In this document: positions 26,282 to 35,319 of the stretch, piece after piece
Position numbering within the stretch: the first letter of the stretch is position 1
Layout of the letters: every line of letters starts with the position of its first letter
Source: Saprospiraceae bacterium
Lineage (GTDB): Bacteria > Bacteroidota > Bacteroidia > Chitinophagales > Saprospiraceae
NCBI GenBank assembly: GCA_029251525.1
Contig: JAQXDE010000035.1
Span: forward strand, 124,001-188,000
Reading direction: 5' to 3'
DNA length: 64,000 nucleotides
The notes under the pieces: generated by a model
Database searches by the model: none
What the model was told of the DNA's origin: nothing
Seen by the model: the letters and a program-made list of their open reading frames with translations, nothing else
Translations under genes and position numbers: made by a program

Positions 26282-26410
26282 ATGTTTTCTACACCTGAAA
26301 ATCCCCTTTATTATTTCGAGAATTATTTGCTCAATGATGGCTATTCTAAATCTATCCAAGAATTCTACATTACTGCTGAAGAATTTTTTGTGCATTATCA
26401 TATTGATTAG
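26282..26410 (+). pseudogene. Remnant of a tyrosine integrase N-terminus
   Basis: The 42-codon frame reads FENYLLNDGYSKSIQEFYI and then FVHYHID. This is the typical start of the SAM-like core-binding domain of tyrosine recombinases (L..GYSKST...Y...). It stops at TAG (26408-26410), and the catalytic domain is absent. Upstream, GTGCAACATAGGTGCAAC (26217-26234) is a direct repeat of the kind seen beside integrase genes in this phylum. Position right after a tRNA supports an integrase origin. Short length keeps certainty moderate. Confidence 0.5.
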
Positions 26411-26743
26411 AAAAATTTGTGCATCATACATTTTGATGAGTTAGACGAACTTGGTCAACAGGTAAAAAGTTTATGGAGGTATGAGGACTTCATAGAGGAA
26501 AAATTTAGAAAAGAGTTTAATACTGTTTTAGATTTGATTGAGTCTCACAAAATCAAAAATTCAATTAACAGAGGAGATGCTTTGTACAATTACCTTGAAA
26601 TTCAAGCTTCTAAAATTCAATACTTTTATGATAATGGAATTGATATCATTAGATTGATACCTGTTATTATGTTGCCATTGATAGGTATTTTAAAAAGGAT
26701 TAATGAAGTTTTTTTTTCTAAAAAAATGGTTATTACAAAATAG
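26411..26743 (+). pseudogene. Unrecognised ORF continuing after the amber stop
   Basis: The same frame as the integrase remnant stays open after its TAG for another ~110 codons, without an ATG near its start (first possible start TTG at 26417). The product is acidic and helical, with EDFIEEKFRKEFNTVLDL early and a hydrophobic stretch IRLIPVIMLPLIGILKR near the C-terminus. I recognise no family. It may be the remainder of a gene broken by deletion, or a small membrane-associated protein using TTG. Confidence 0.35.
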
Positions 26744-26771
26744 AAGATGAAGAATTTAAAAAAATAAAATC

Positions 26772-27902
26772 ATGTACATCATTGACAAAACCACCAACTC
26801 TATCAAAAAAATAGGGGAGAAGTCTTTCAAAGAATTAGGTTTCCGAGAACGAGAACATTTGTAGCAATGGATTGCCAAAGCACCCGATTGTTTGGGAGAA
26901 GAATTGTTGATTATCCAAGAAGAATTTGCTGGTTTTGAAGAAACTAAGGAACGCTTGGATTTATTAGCTCTTGATAAGGAAGGCAATCTCGTCATTATCG
27001 AAAATAAGCTTGATGATACGGGACGAGATGTAACTTGGCAAGCATTGAAATATGCGTCCTACTGCTCAACTCTCACCAAAGATGAGATTATCAATATTTA
27101 CCAAGCATACCTTTCTAAAAAATCCAGCGAAGAAAAGGCTACAGATAAACTCGAAGAGTTTTTTGATAATGAAGACTATGAAGACAAACTGAATTTAGGT
27201 AGTGCTCAACGAATCATCTTGATTGCAGGACAATTCCGCAAAGAGGTTACCTCAACTGTTATGTGGTTACTCAATTACGGGCTAAGGGTACAATGTTTTA
27301 AATTGACTCCATTCCAAATGGGAGAAAACCTACTGCTCAACTTCGACCAAATCATTCCTGTAAAAGATGCTGAAGACTTAATCATCAGTATGGCGAAAAA
27401 GACCAAAGAAGAAATTTCTACCCAGTCTGTCATGAAGACTCGTCATATCATACGCAAAGAATTCTGGGGAAAACTTCTTCCTGTGATGAATGAGAAAATC
27501 ACTCTCTTCCGAAACATCAGCCCAGGAGTTTATCATTGGATTGGAGCAGGTTCAGGAGTCCGAGGTCTTGGGTTCAATTTTGTCATTTCCAAATCCTATG
27601 GTCGAGCAGAACTTTATGTTGACCGAGGTACTCAGGAAGAAAATAAATCCATTTTTGATTTTCTGCTTACCCAAAAAGAGGAGATAGAAACTAGTTTTGG
27701 AAGTGCCTTAGTATGGCAAAAGTTAGAAGATAAAAGAGCCTCAAGAATCAAATGTGAAATGGAAGCCAATGTTTTTAATAAGGATGAATGGGAAAAAATG
27801 ATTGAATTTATGACCGATGCCATGGCTCGATTAGAAAAAGCATTTAAGAAGCCTCTTCAACGAGTGGATAAAAAATTGAAGGGTAGTGAAATTAAAAAAT
27901 AA
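26772..27902 (+). pseudogene. DUF4268 / PD-(D/E)XK nuclease-like protein with in-frame amber
   Basis: The ATG at 26772 opens a frame (MYIIDKTTNSIKKIGEKSF) that is interrupted by TAG at codon 31 (26862-26864, where a Gln codon CAG is the likely ancestor) and then continues for 345 codons without fault. The nuclease core is D63 in RLDLLAL and E77-x-K79 in VIIENKLDD. The C-terminal part (FWGKLLPVMNEK, FVISKSYGRAELYVDRG) fits DUF4268. Such proteins are found in defence islands and resemble restriction-type nucleases. If a TTG at 26892 is used, a protein lacking 40 residues but keeping the catalytic motif could still be made. Wobble positions look more C-rich than in the neighbours. Confidence 0.7.
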
Positions 27903-27911
27903 TAAAAGCAA

Positions 27912-28790
27912 ATGAAAATTATTCCACCATATCAAATCACTAGTGAAATTTTAAATACCATCAACCAAGCTGAGAAATATATTGTATTAGTTTCTCCCTA
28001 TGTCAATTTCACTAATTGGGACAGAATAAAACAAGATCTAATAAATGCCATGAAGAGAGGAGTAAAAGTTGAATTCTTCACTCGCTTTGATTCAAATAAC
28101 AGTCAAAGTTGGGAGCAAATAGAATTATTAGGTATTCAGCCAAAACTCATTAAAAACCTTCATGCTAAATTATATTATAGTGAGAAGAGTGCAATAGTTA
28201 CTTCAATGAATCTATTAACTAGCTCTAATTTAAATGCAATTGAATTTGGATCAATCTATCATACTGAAGAGGAACTTAAAGAGTTGAAATCTTATGTACG
28301 ACAATTCTTATTGCCACATATTGAAGAAGAAATGCCCAATGAAGATGATCTATATTTAGGTAACGAAAAGTTTATTTTTGCTTTACAAAATTATATTTCA
28401 TGTAATTTGAAGATAGATGTTTATTGCAAATGGAAAAATGGTTCAATTGAAATTAAGGCAGGTACTACTTTTTTCTTAGCATTAGATAAGGTGAAAAAAG
28501 TCATCTATTTGTCAGCAATCATTTCAGGAGACATGTATCAGGATAGTCATCATTTTATTAATGAATGTAATAGACACTTGAATGATTTTGAAATATCTGT
28601 AGAAAAGGGAAGAAATCGAAGTTATGATACGATGCACCTAATATCAAAAAAGAAGTTATCAAATACTAATTTTGACTACTTGCTTGTAAATGAAAAAAAA
28701 GTAGTCATCGAAATGATATATTTCTTTGTTTCCAATTTGCTTCTTTTTAAGGAAGATTGCTATCAAAAAAAGAAAAAAGGAGAAGGTTAG
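27912..28790 (+). CDS. Phospholipase D-like domain protein
   Basis: This 292-residue protein has one N-terminal PLD-like half (about 1-125) with a modified HKD motif: H84-x-K86 in LHAKLYYSE, the usual Asp replaced by E91, followed by SMNLLTSSN (N100, S104/S105) and E111. One motif means it must dimerise to form an active site, as nuclease-type PLDs (Nuc, NgoFVII-like) do. The C-terminal half (about 150-292) is not recognised. It begins 9 bases after the DUF4268 stop, so it was co-transcribed with it. In this setting a nucleic-acid-directed, defence-related role is likelier than lipid cleavage, but that is inference. Confidence 0.72.
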   Translation: MKIIPPYQITSEILNTINQAEKYIVLVSPYVNFTNWDRIKQDLINAMKRGVKVEFFTRFDSNNSQSWEQIELLGIQPKLIKNLHAKLYYSEKSAIVTSMNLLTSSNLNAIEFGSIYHTEEELKELKSYVRQFLLPHIEEEMPNEDDLYLGNEKFIFALQNYISCNLKIDVYCKWKNGSIEIKAGTTFFLALDKVKKVIYLSAIISGDMYQDSHHFINECNRHLNDFEISVEKGRNRSYDTMHLISKKKLSNTNFDYLLVNEKKVVIEMIYFFVSNLLLFKEDCYQKKKKGEG

Positions 28791-28901
28791 AAAGTCTGAA
28801 GAAGTTTGAATTGACCATACTCCTAATTATAAAAGTTAATAATTTACTTAACCTGAAATATTACCACTTAATCTATCTATAATTTAAAAATCAAATACCT
28901 A

Positions 28902-30023
28902 ATGGGCTATAGAAATAAATTTGAAGAATCTGATCACAAAGCATTAAACTCTATTGTTGCCACTAAAATCCTTGACTTAATGGCAAAATTACGGAATGAG
29001 GAAAATGACAATTCACAACGTCGTTGGATTTGGGAGTTATTGCAGAATGCTAAAGACGTTGTAATTGATGGACAAAAGATTGATATAGAAATCGAACTAG
29101 AAGAAAAACCCGAGAGTAAATCTATATCTTTTAGTCATAATGGAAAACCATTTTCAGTAGATAATATAACCTACCTAATCAATCAGGTATCAACAAAAGA
29201 GCGAAATAAAAAACCTGAAAATGGTGAAAATAAAACTACGGGTAAATTTGGGACAGGATTTATTACTACTCACCTGTTATCAGAAAAAGTGGAAGTAAGA
29301 GGTATTGCTAAGGAACCAGATGAGGAATATCGGCCATTCTTATTGCCACTTGACAGAAGTGGACGTTCTGAAGACGAAATTATCAAAAGTGTTAGTGAAT
29401 CAATTGCTATAAGAGATGCTCTTGATAATCAAGAGGCAAACATCGATTATAATCCTGTAGCTTTAAATACTTCATTTTTATACAATTTAGATGAAGAGGG
29501 TTATGAGGTGGCAGAGATCGGGTTAAAAGATTTACAGGGTTCGTTGCCCTATACCTTAGCTTTTGTACCCATAATTAATTCAGTACATGTTAAGCATCAG
29601 AATTGTAATTACTCTTTATCTGGTTATGAAAAACAAACTGACGAGATTGAATTGTTTTCTATTCTTCGAAAGACTTCGGAGGAGACCAAAGAAATAAAAA
29701 TAGTAAAGCTCACAAAGGGAAAAACTTCCATAGCTATTGAAATAGAAAATAAAGAAGGAAGAACATTTGTAAAACCTATAACCTCATTGTTACCAAAAAT
29801 TTTCTGTGATTTTCCTTTGATTGGTACCAACAATTTTCCATTCCCTGTGATTATAAATAGTTCTTATTTTAATCCAACCGAACCTAGGGATGGCATTTGG
29901 TTACAGGAAAAAAATACAGATGAAAGTCAAGAAAATAAATCCTTGATCTTAGATGGTCTTGAATTATATTTCCAACTATTATCATATGCCATTGAAAACA
30001 AATGGGGTAACCTTTTGCTTTAG
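28902..30023 (+). pseudogene. GHKL (sacsin-like) ATPase, 3'-truncated
   Basis: The 373-residue frame has an HSP90/sacsin-type ATPase domain: N-box RRWIWELLQNAKD (E45, N49, D52), G1 region SFSHNGKPFS (78-84) and G2 GKFGTGF (114-120). A beta-rich middle region ends with PTEPRDGIWLQEK and a helix. Related ATP-binding proteins in restriction and defence islands are normally much longer. Here the frame ends (NKWGNLLL) exactly where the coding frame of an ABC ATPase begins, so the end was lost by deletion or recombination. Activity of the remaining part is doubtful. Confidence 0.65.
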
Positions 30024-30712
30024 GTAACTTTAATTTTAATTTGGAAAAGGGAAAAATCTGTGCAGTTGTTGGAGAAAGTGGTTGTGGAAAAACAACACTA
30101 TTTCGATTAATTGCAGGACTAGAACATCCTGATAATGGAGAAATAAAAATAGCCAATCAAGTTGTATCTAATCTATCAAAAATCGTTACACCACAAAAAA
30201 GAAACGTCGGAATGGTCTTTCAAGATTTTGCTTTATTTCCTCATCTTACGGTTGCACGAAATATTGGATATAGTTTACCATTAAATGAGTCTGAAAAAAT
30301 AAAAGATGTCTTAAAAACAATGGAACTAGAAGGTTTTGATCAACGATTTCCTCATGAATTGAGTACAGGGCAACAGCAACGAGTTGCTTTAGCTAGAACC
30401 TTAGTGACTAATCCTCAGTTACTTTTGTTGGATGAACCTTTCAGTAATTTAGATGCATTGTTGAAAAATTCATTGAGAAGAGAATTAAGCGAAATGATAA
30501 AACCTTTGGGAATTTCGATTTTATTTATCACCCATGATTTGGATGATGCACTTGCAATCGCAGACGAGGTAGTGATTATGAAAGATGGGGAATTATTAGA
30601 ATCAGGTTCGATTACAATGGTGAGTCAGCATGCAAAAAATGAATATGTGAAATCCATTTTTTCTAATTTGAAATCTTCTGCTGAGATAATTATTCATAAA
30701 TTAAGTCGTTAG
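30011..30712 (+). pseudogene. ABC transporter ATPase lacking its N-terminus
   Basis: The frame is open from 30011 (PFALGNFNFNLEKGKI) and has no ATG before the Walker A motif GESGCGKTT; the only usable start is TTG at 30041. Q-loop (VFQDFALFPHL), signature LSTGQQQR, Walker B LLLLDEPF and the H-loop ITHDLDD are intact, as in polyamine/iron-type (PotA/FbpC-like) ATPases. About 20-25 residues (first beta strands and A-loop) are missing, replaced by the truncated GHKL ATPase gene. No TOBE domain or permease gene is next to it. It is most likely a remnant of a gene hit by the island's right-hand junction. Confidence 0.65.
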
Positions 30713-30807
30713 ACGATTGAATTTTTTTCATTCAAAATCCCTTCATCTGCTATCTTTTCATCATTTACTACCTAATATATTTAGCAAAAAATACCTATCA
30801 TTCGGTA

Positions 30808-30838
30808 TTGGTTGACACATTTTTGCATACTACTTTTG
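30808..30838 (+). promoter_or_regulatory. Promoter of the DUF4856 gene
   Basis: TTG (30808-30810), a 20-base spacer and TACTTTTG (30831-30838) fit the phylum consensus; the ATG follows at 30890, giving a leader of about 45 bases. Confidence 0.65.
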
Positions 30839-30889
30839 CGTCGTTATATTTATTTAGATTAAATCCAATTAGATAAAAAAATACTTAAA

Positions 30890-31996
30890 ATGAAATTACA
30901 ATTTTCTCTCTTATTTATTGCAGGTTTACTAGCTTTCACATCTTGTAAAAAAGATGAAGATTCGATTGAAGAACCAGGTTTTACGATTCCTACAACTTAT
31001 AATTTTGAAAACGTTGATTATGGTGGACAGACACAACGAATTGGAATGTTGACAGAATTGAAAGCCTACATGAAAAGTGCTAATAATTCTGGAACTGCAT
31101 TAGATGCCAATAAATTAGCAGCAATGTATACTAATGATTCAGCGAATGCAGGTTGGTCAGGAACATACGATGATTCAAAAGTAATGAGAAGTAAAACTTT
31201 TGAAGGAGTTCAAGTAACATTTGACGCACTCTTAGATGATTTAGCTACTGCAAGTCAATCGGCTGTGGCAGGTTTTGATGGAACTGCGGGGGTCGTGACT
31301 AGTAACGATGGCGCAAAAAATTATTTGTTGAATGCTAAAGGAGTTGAACTAGGACAGGTTATTGAAAAAAGTTTGATGGGAGCACTTTTGTACTATCAAT
31401 CATCAGGAGTTTATTTTGAGCCTGGAAAAATTGATACTGATAACGAAACGGTAATTGCGGGTAAAGGCACATCGATGGAACACGCCTTTGATGAAGCATT
31501 TGGCTACTTTGGCGTACCAGTTGATTTCCCATTGAATACTGATAATGTTGTTTTTTGGGGAAATTACTGCAATGGAAGAAATGATGTATTAGGGAGTAAT
31601 AAAAAAATTATGGATGGTTTTCTAAAAGGACGTGCTGCTATTTCTGCAAAAGATATAGTTGCTCGTGACGAAGCTATTGAAACAGTTCGAGATGAATGGG
31701 AGTTAGTTATAGCAGGAACAGCAATTCATTACATCAATAGTGGATTGGCAAATTTTGATGATATAGCTAAAAGAGCACATGGATTATCTGAAGCCATCGG
31801 ATTTATTTATTCTTTGCAATTTAGTCCAACGAAAAGTGTTACTAACGCACAGATTGAGGAATTACTCATTCTGGTTGGTGGTTCTGCAAGTATTTTGGAT
31901 TCAGAATTATACAACGTAACAGAAACTAACCTTAATGCTGCAAAAGATAAGTTGGCTGATTGGTTTAATGTAATTGATAAAAAAGACGAATTTTAA
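30890..31996 (+). CDS. DUF4856 (imelysin-like) lipoprotein
   Basis: This 368-residue protein begins with a lipoprotein signal (lipobox FTSC, C19) and matches the DUF4856 pattern: PTTYNFENVDYGGQTQRI at the start of the mature part, SMEHAFDEAFGYFGVP (a GxHxxE-like imelysin segment) and the helical C-terminus (IHYINSGL, LSEAIGFIYSLQF). DUF4856 proteins are distant relatives of the imelysin/EfeO group and are often encoded with TonB receptors or iron-related genes; the ligand is unknown. It has its own promoter and terminator. The damaged ABC ATPase gene upstream may once have been functionally linked, but that is speculation. Confidence 0.82.
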   Translation: MKLQFSLLFIAGLLAFTSCKKDEDSIEEPGFTIPTTYNFENVDYGGQTQRIGMLTELKAYMKSANNSGTALDANKLAAMYTNDSANAGWSGTYDDSKVMRSKTFEGVQVTFDALLDDLATASQSAVAGFDGTAGVVTSNDGAKNYLLNAKGVELGQVIEKSLMGALLYYQSSGVYFEPGKIDTDNETVIAGKGTSMEHAFDEAFGYFGVPVDFPLNTDNVVFWGNYCNGRNDVLGSNKKIMDGFLKGRAAISAKDIVARDEAIETVRDEWELVIAGTAIHYINSGLANFDDIAKRAHGLSEAIGFIYSLQFSPTKSVTNAQIEELLILVGGSASILDSELYNVTETNLNAAKDKLADWFNVIDKKDEF

Positions 31997-32401
31997 ATAG
32001 TACAATTTGCATTGTAGAGCATTTTGCGTTGTTGTTCTCGTAAGAGAATGGCAGCGCTTTTTTTATTTAATAGCCAAAATAACTGGATTTGAAAATTATT
32101 TGTTATTCCCTAGTTATTCGATTTTTAGTGAATGAGTTGAAAACCTTTCTTTCAAAAAGGATAATTAATTGAAAGTTATATTAATTATAACTATTATTTT
32201 TTTGTTGGTGTTAAAATAATGTAAGAATTGATCGTAAAAGATTTTGTTCAAGCAACGATGGTTGCAATTCTGATTTCAATGATTTCTGCATTATTTGAGA
32301 AATTGAGGATATTTATTTTTTATAACATCATATTTACAATAAAATAAAATATTAATATTTAATTCTGTACATTGAGGTATTAATTCACTTAAATTAGTAT
32401 T
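31997..32401. other. Intergenic region
   Basis: Apart from the terminator near its start, this 405-base AT-rich stretch holds no recognised element. It should include the promoter of the GntP operon, but no clear TAnnTTTG box was seen. Confidence 0.4.
32026..32064 (+). terminator. Terminator of the DUF4856 gene
   Basis: GCGTTGTTGTTCTC and GAGAATGGCAGCGC form a 14-bp stem (several G-T pairs) with a GTAA loop, followed by seven T. Confidence 0.85.
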
Positions 32402-33718
32402 ATGCCTCTTTTATTTGTATTAATTGGAATATTAATTTTATTTATTCTGATTGCTGGTTTTAAACTAAATGCTTTTATCTCATTTATAATAGTTTGTTTG
32501 TTTGTTGGGATAACAGGAGGCATGGAATTGACCTCTATTGTTTCTTCCATTCAAGTTGGAATGGGGAACACACTAGGCTATTTAGTAATGATTTTGGGAC
32601 TAGGAGCTATGTTAGGAAAATTAGTTGCTGATAGTGGTGCTGCACAACGAATCACGACAAGGTTAGTCTCCAGTTTTGGAATAAAAAACGTTCAATGGGC
32701 AGTTGTACTAGCGGGGTTTATAGTTGGTATTCCTATGTTTTACACTGTTGGGTTTGTTATATTAATTCCTTTAGTTTTTACTGTAGCAGTGACAACGGGT
32801 TTACCATTAATTTATGTTGGTTTACCGATGCTTGCATCTTTATCAGTAACCCACGGATTCCTCCCACCGCACCCTGCACCAACTGCTATCGCTCAAATGT
32901 TTGAGGCTGATATTGCAAAAACTTTGCTTTTTGGAATTATCATAGCCATTCCAACGATCATCGTAGCAGGACCATTACTAACTCGTAGATTGAAGAAAGT
33001 AGATGCTACGCCACTGAAGGCGTTTTATAATCCAATAATTTTAAAAGACAATGAAATGCCTAGTTTTGGAATTAGTGTTTTTAGTGCATTGCTTCCAGTT
33101 ATATTGATCGGTTTTTCGACTTTAGTACTTAGTTTTATTCCTGAAAATGTTACTTATAGAAAAGCATTTGAATTTATTGGTAATCCTTCGATTGCCATGT
33201 TGATTTCTGTTCTTGTTGCGATTTATACTTTGGGTTTATCCCAAGGAAAGAAAATGAAAGAATTAATGGATTCCGTTTCAAAAGGTGTTACAGGTATCAC
33301 AATGGTTTTATTAATTATTGGAGGAGCAGGAGCTTTAAAACAAGTTTTAGTGGATAGTGGAGTGAGTGAATATATAGGAGAATTAATGAAAGGATCTACT
33401 ATTTCACCTTTAATTTTAGCTTGGTTAATTGCGGGTGTAATCAGAGTTTGTGTTGGATCTGCGACCGTTGCTGGAATGACTGCAGGAGGTATTATGTTAC
33501 CAGTAGTTTCGATTACTGGAGCCAGTCCGGAATTAATGGTAATTGCCATTGGGGCAGGGAGTTTGATGTTGTCTCATGTCAATGATGGAGGATTTTGGTT
33601 ATTTAAAGAGTATTTTAATTTAACTGTAAAAGAAACCCTATCCACTTGGACAGTCATGGAAACAACTGTAGGAGTAATGGGAATAATTGGTGTTTTAATA
33701 TTAAATTTATTTGTTTAA
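32402..33718 (+). CDS. GntP family permease
   Basis: This 438-residue membrane protein has about 12 hydrophobic segments and matches the gluconate:H+ symporter (GntP) family. Landmarks are LGLGAMLGKLVADSGAAQRI near residues 64-83, the GIPMFYTVGFVILIPL and THGFLPPHPAP segments, and near the end SATVAGMTAGGI and SHVNDGGFWLFKEYF. Family members import gluconate, other sugar acids, hydroxy acids or D-serine. It is the first gene of a tight three-gene operon with a RidA protein and a membrane dipeptidase, which suggests uptake of a D-amino acid or an amino-acid-derived compound instead of gluconate. Confidence 0.92.
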   Translation: MPLLFVLIGILILFILIAGFKLNAFISFIIVCLFVGITGGMELTSIVSSIQVGMGNTLGYLVMILGLGAMLGKLVADSGAAQRITTRLVSSFGIKNVQWAVVLAGFIVGIPMFYTVGFVILIPLVFTVAVTTGLPLIYVGLPMLASLSVTHGFLPPHPAPTAIAQMFEADIAKTLLFGIIIAIPTIIVAGPLLTRRLKKVDATPLKAFYNPIILKDNEMPSFGISVFSALLPVILIGFSTLVLSFIPENVTYRKAFEFIGNPSIAMLISVLVAIYTLGLSQGKKMKELMDSVSKGVTGITMVLLIIGGAGALKQVLVDSGVSEYIGELMKGSTISPLILAWLIAGVIRVCVGSATVAGMTAGGIMLPVVSITGASPELMVIAIGAGSLMLSHVNDGGFWLFKEYFNLTVKETLSTWTVMETTVGVMGIIGVLILNLFV

Positions 33719-33730
33719 AAAATATGTATA

Positions 33731-34195
33731 ATGGACAAGTTGCCTTCAGAAAGAATCAAAGAATTAAATTTAGAATTTCCACCTGCTCCAAAACCTGCTG
33801 GTGTATATCGTCCAATATTGGTGGTTGATAATTTTTTATATGTCTCGGGACAAGCACCGATAAATTTTGATGGAAGTAAGATGCAGGGTAGAGCAGGTGA
33901 TAATTTAACAATGGAGGAAGCTAAAGTAGCTGCTCGTCAAGTAGGGTTGACAATGTTATCTACCATTCTCACTCATTATGGAGATATTGACAAAGTAAAA
34001 AGAGTGGTTAAAGTATTTGGAATGGTTAATTGTACTCCTGATTTCACCAAACAACCATTGGTTATAAATGGTTTTAGTGAATTAATGGCAGATATTTTTG
34101 GAAACGAAAATGGAATTGGAGTAAGAAGTGCTGTGGGAATGATGTTACCAGATGGTATTACTGTTGAAATAGAAGCGATGTTTGAATTACATTAA
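33731..34195 (+). CDS. RidA family (YjgF/UK114) protein
   Basis: The 154-residue protein is of the longer RidA subgroup: KPAGVYRPILVVDNFLYVSG, AKVAARQVGLTMLSTIL and the C-terminal GVRSAVGMMLPDGITVEIE. The Arg in GVRSAVG and the late Glu match the residues that bind and deaminate imine/enamine intermediates in RidA. It starts 12 bases after the GntP permease stop and lies 16 bases before the dipeptidase gene, so it belongs to the same operon. It probably removes reactive 2-aminoacrylate-like intermediates formed by amino acid breakdown. Confidence 0.9.
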   Translation: MDKLPSERIKELNLEFPPAPKPAGVYRPILVVDNFLYVSGQAPINFDGSKMQGRAGDNLTMEEAKVAARQVGLTMLSTILTHYGDIDKVKRVVKVFGMVNCTPDFTKQPLVINGFSELMADIFGNENGIGVRSAVGMMLPDGITVEIEAMFELH

Positions 34196-34211
34196 TTTAG
34201 TAAATTGAAAT

Positions 34212-35276
34212 ATGTTTATATTCGATGCACATCTCGATCTATCTATGAATGCCCTAGAATGGAATAGAGATTTAACTTGGACAATTGAGGAAATAAGAAA
34301 AAGTGAAATTGGAATGTCTGACAAACCAGACAGAGGAAAGAGTACAGTCACTTTTGGTGAAATGCGAAAAGGTAATATTGGGATTTGTGTCGCTACCCAA
34401 ATTGCACGATATGTAAAACCAGAGAATAAACTTCCTGGTTGGAATTCACCTTCTCAGGCGTGGGCTCAAACACAGGGTCAATTGGCATGGTACAAAGCCA
34501 TGGAAGCCAAAGGTGAAATGATTCAAATTACCAATCTTCAGGAGTTAGATACTCACCTTGAGTTATGGAAAACGTCAATGCCTAATTCTCCCATAGGTTA
34601 TATTTTAAGTTTGGAAGGGGCGGATTCAATTGTTACAATTGATCATCTCGAAATGTCTTTTCAGCAAGGATTGCGTGCAATTGGTCCTGCTCACTATGGT
34701 CCTGGAACATACGCTCATGGCACAGATTCAACAGGTGGTATAGGTTATAAAGGGAAAGAATTATTAAAAAAAATTGAAGCGCTAAATTTAATTTTAGATG
34801 CCACCCATTTATGTGATACTAGTTTTTGGGAAACTATGAAGAATTATAATGGACCTATTTGGGCTAGCCATAATAATTGTAGAAAATTCGTTAATCACAA
34901 TCGACAATTTTCTGACGAACAAATAAAGGAACTTATCAATAGAGACGCTGTTATAGGAGTTGCCCTCGATGCTTGGATGATGGTTCCAAATTGGGTTAGG
35001 GGTGAATCCACGCCTAAAAGTATGGGAGTTACCTTGAGACAAATGATTGATAATATAGATCATATTTGCCAATTATCAGGTGACGCTCTTCATGTTGGTA
35101 TAGGTACAGATCTAGACGGTGGATTTGGAAAAGAACAAACGCCAAGTGATTTAGAAACAATTGCAGATCTACAAAAGGTGCCTCAAATGTTAGCTGATAA
35201 AGGATTCGACAAGGAGGATATAGATAATATTATGCATCAGAATTTTATTTCTTTTCTTCGAAGAGTTTGGGGATAA
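34212..35276 (+). CDS. Membrane dipeptidase family (M19) enzyme
   Basis: This 354-residue TIM-barrel protein of the renal dipeptidase family shows the binuclear zinc ligands: H7 and D9 in FDAHLDL, E135 in LSLEGAD, and histidines in LILDATHLCD and PIWASHNNCR. The catalytic-side Asp lies in GIGTDLDGGFG. No signal peptide is present, so it acts in the cytoplasm. M19 enzymes cleave dipeptides, often with a D-residue at the C-terminal side. With the upstream GntP permease and RidA it forms an operon probably devoted to D-amino-acid-containing peptide use; this role is inferred from context. Confidence 0.92.
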   Translation: MFIFDAHLDLSMNALEWNRDLTWTIEEIRKSEIGMSDKPDRGKSTVTFGEMRKGNIGICVATQIARYVKPENKLPGWNSPSQAWAQTQGQLAWYKAMEAKGEMIQITNLQELDTHLELWKTSMPNSPIGYILSLEGADSIVTIDHLEMSFQQGLRAIGPAHYGPGTYAHGTDSTGGIGYKGKELLKKIEALNLILDATHLCDTSFWETMKNYNGPIWASHNNCRKFVNHNRQFSDEQIKELINRDAVIGVALDAWMMVPNWVRGESTPKSMGVTLRQMIDNIDHICQLSGDALHVGIGTDLDGGFGKEQTPSDLETIADLQKVPQMLADKGFDKEDIDNIMHQNFISFLRRVWG

Positions 35277-35290
35277 AAATATTTGTTCTC

Positions 35291-35319
35291 AAATTGATTA
35301 TTTAATTAATTATCAATTT
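35291..35319. terminator. AT-rich inverted repeat between convergent genes
   Basis: AAATTGAT and ATCAATTT pair around an AT-rich centre, followed by TTTTGAT. It overlaps the last codons of the minus-strand haloperoxidase-like gene; a weak shared terminator. Confidence 0.4.

Noticed and set aside
26145-30712. Complete insertion sequence or prophage
   Set aside because: No transposase with catalytic motif, no inverted terminal repeats and no structural phage genes were seen; only an integrase fragment remains.
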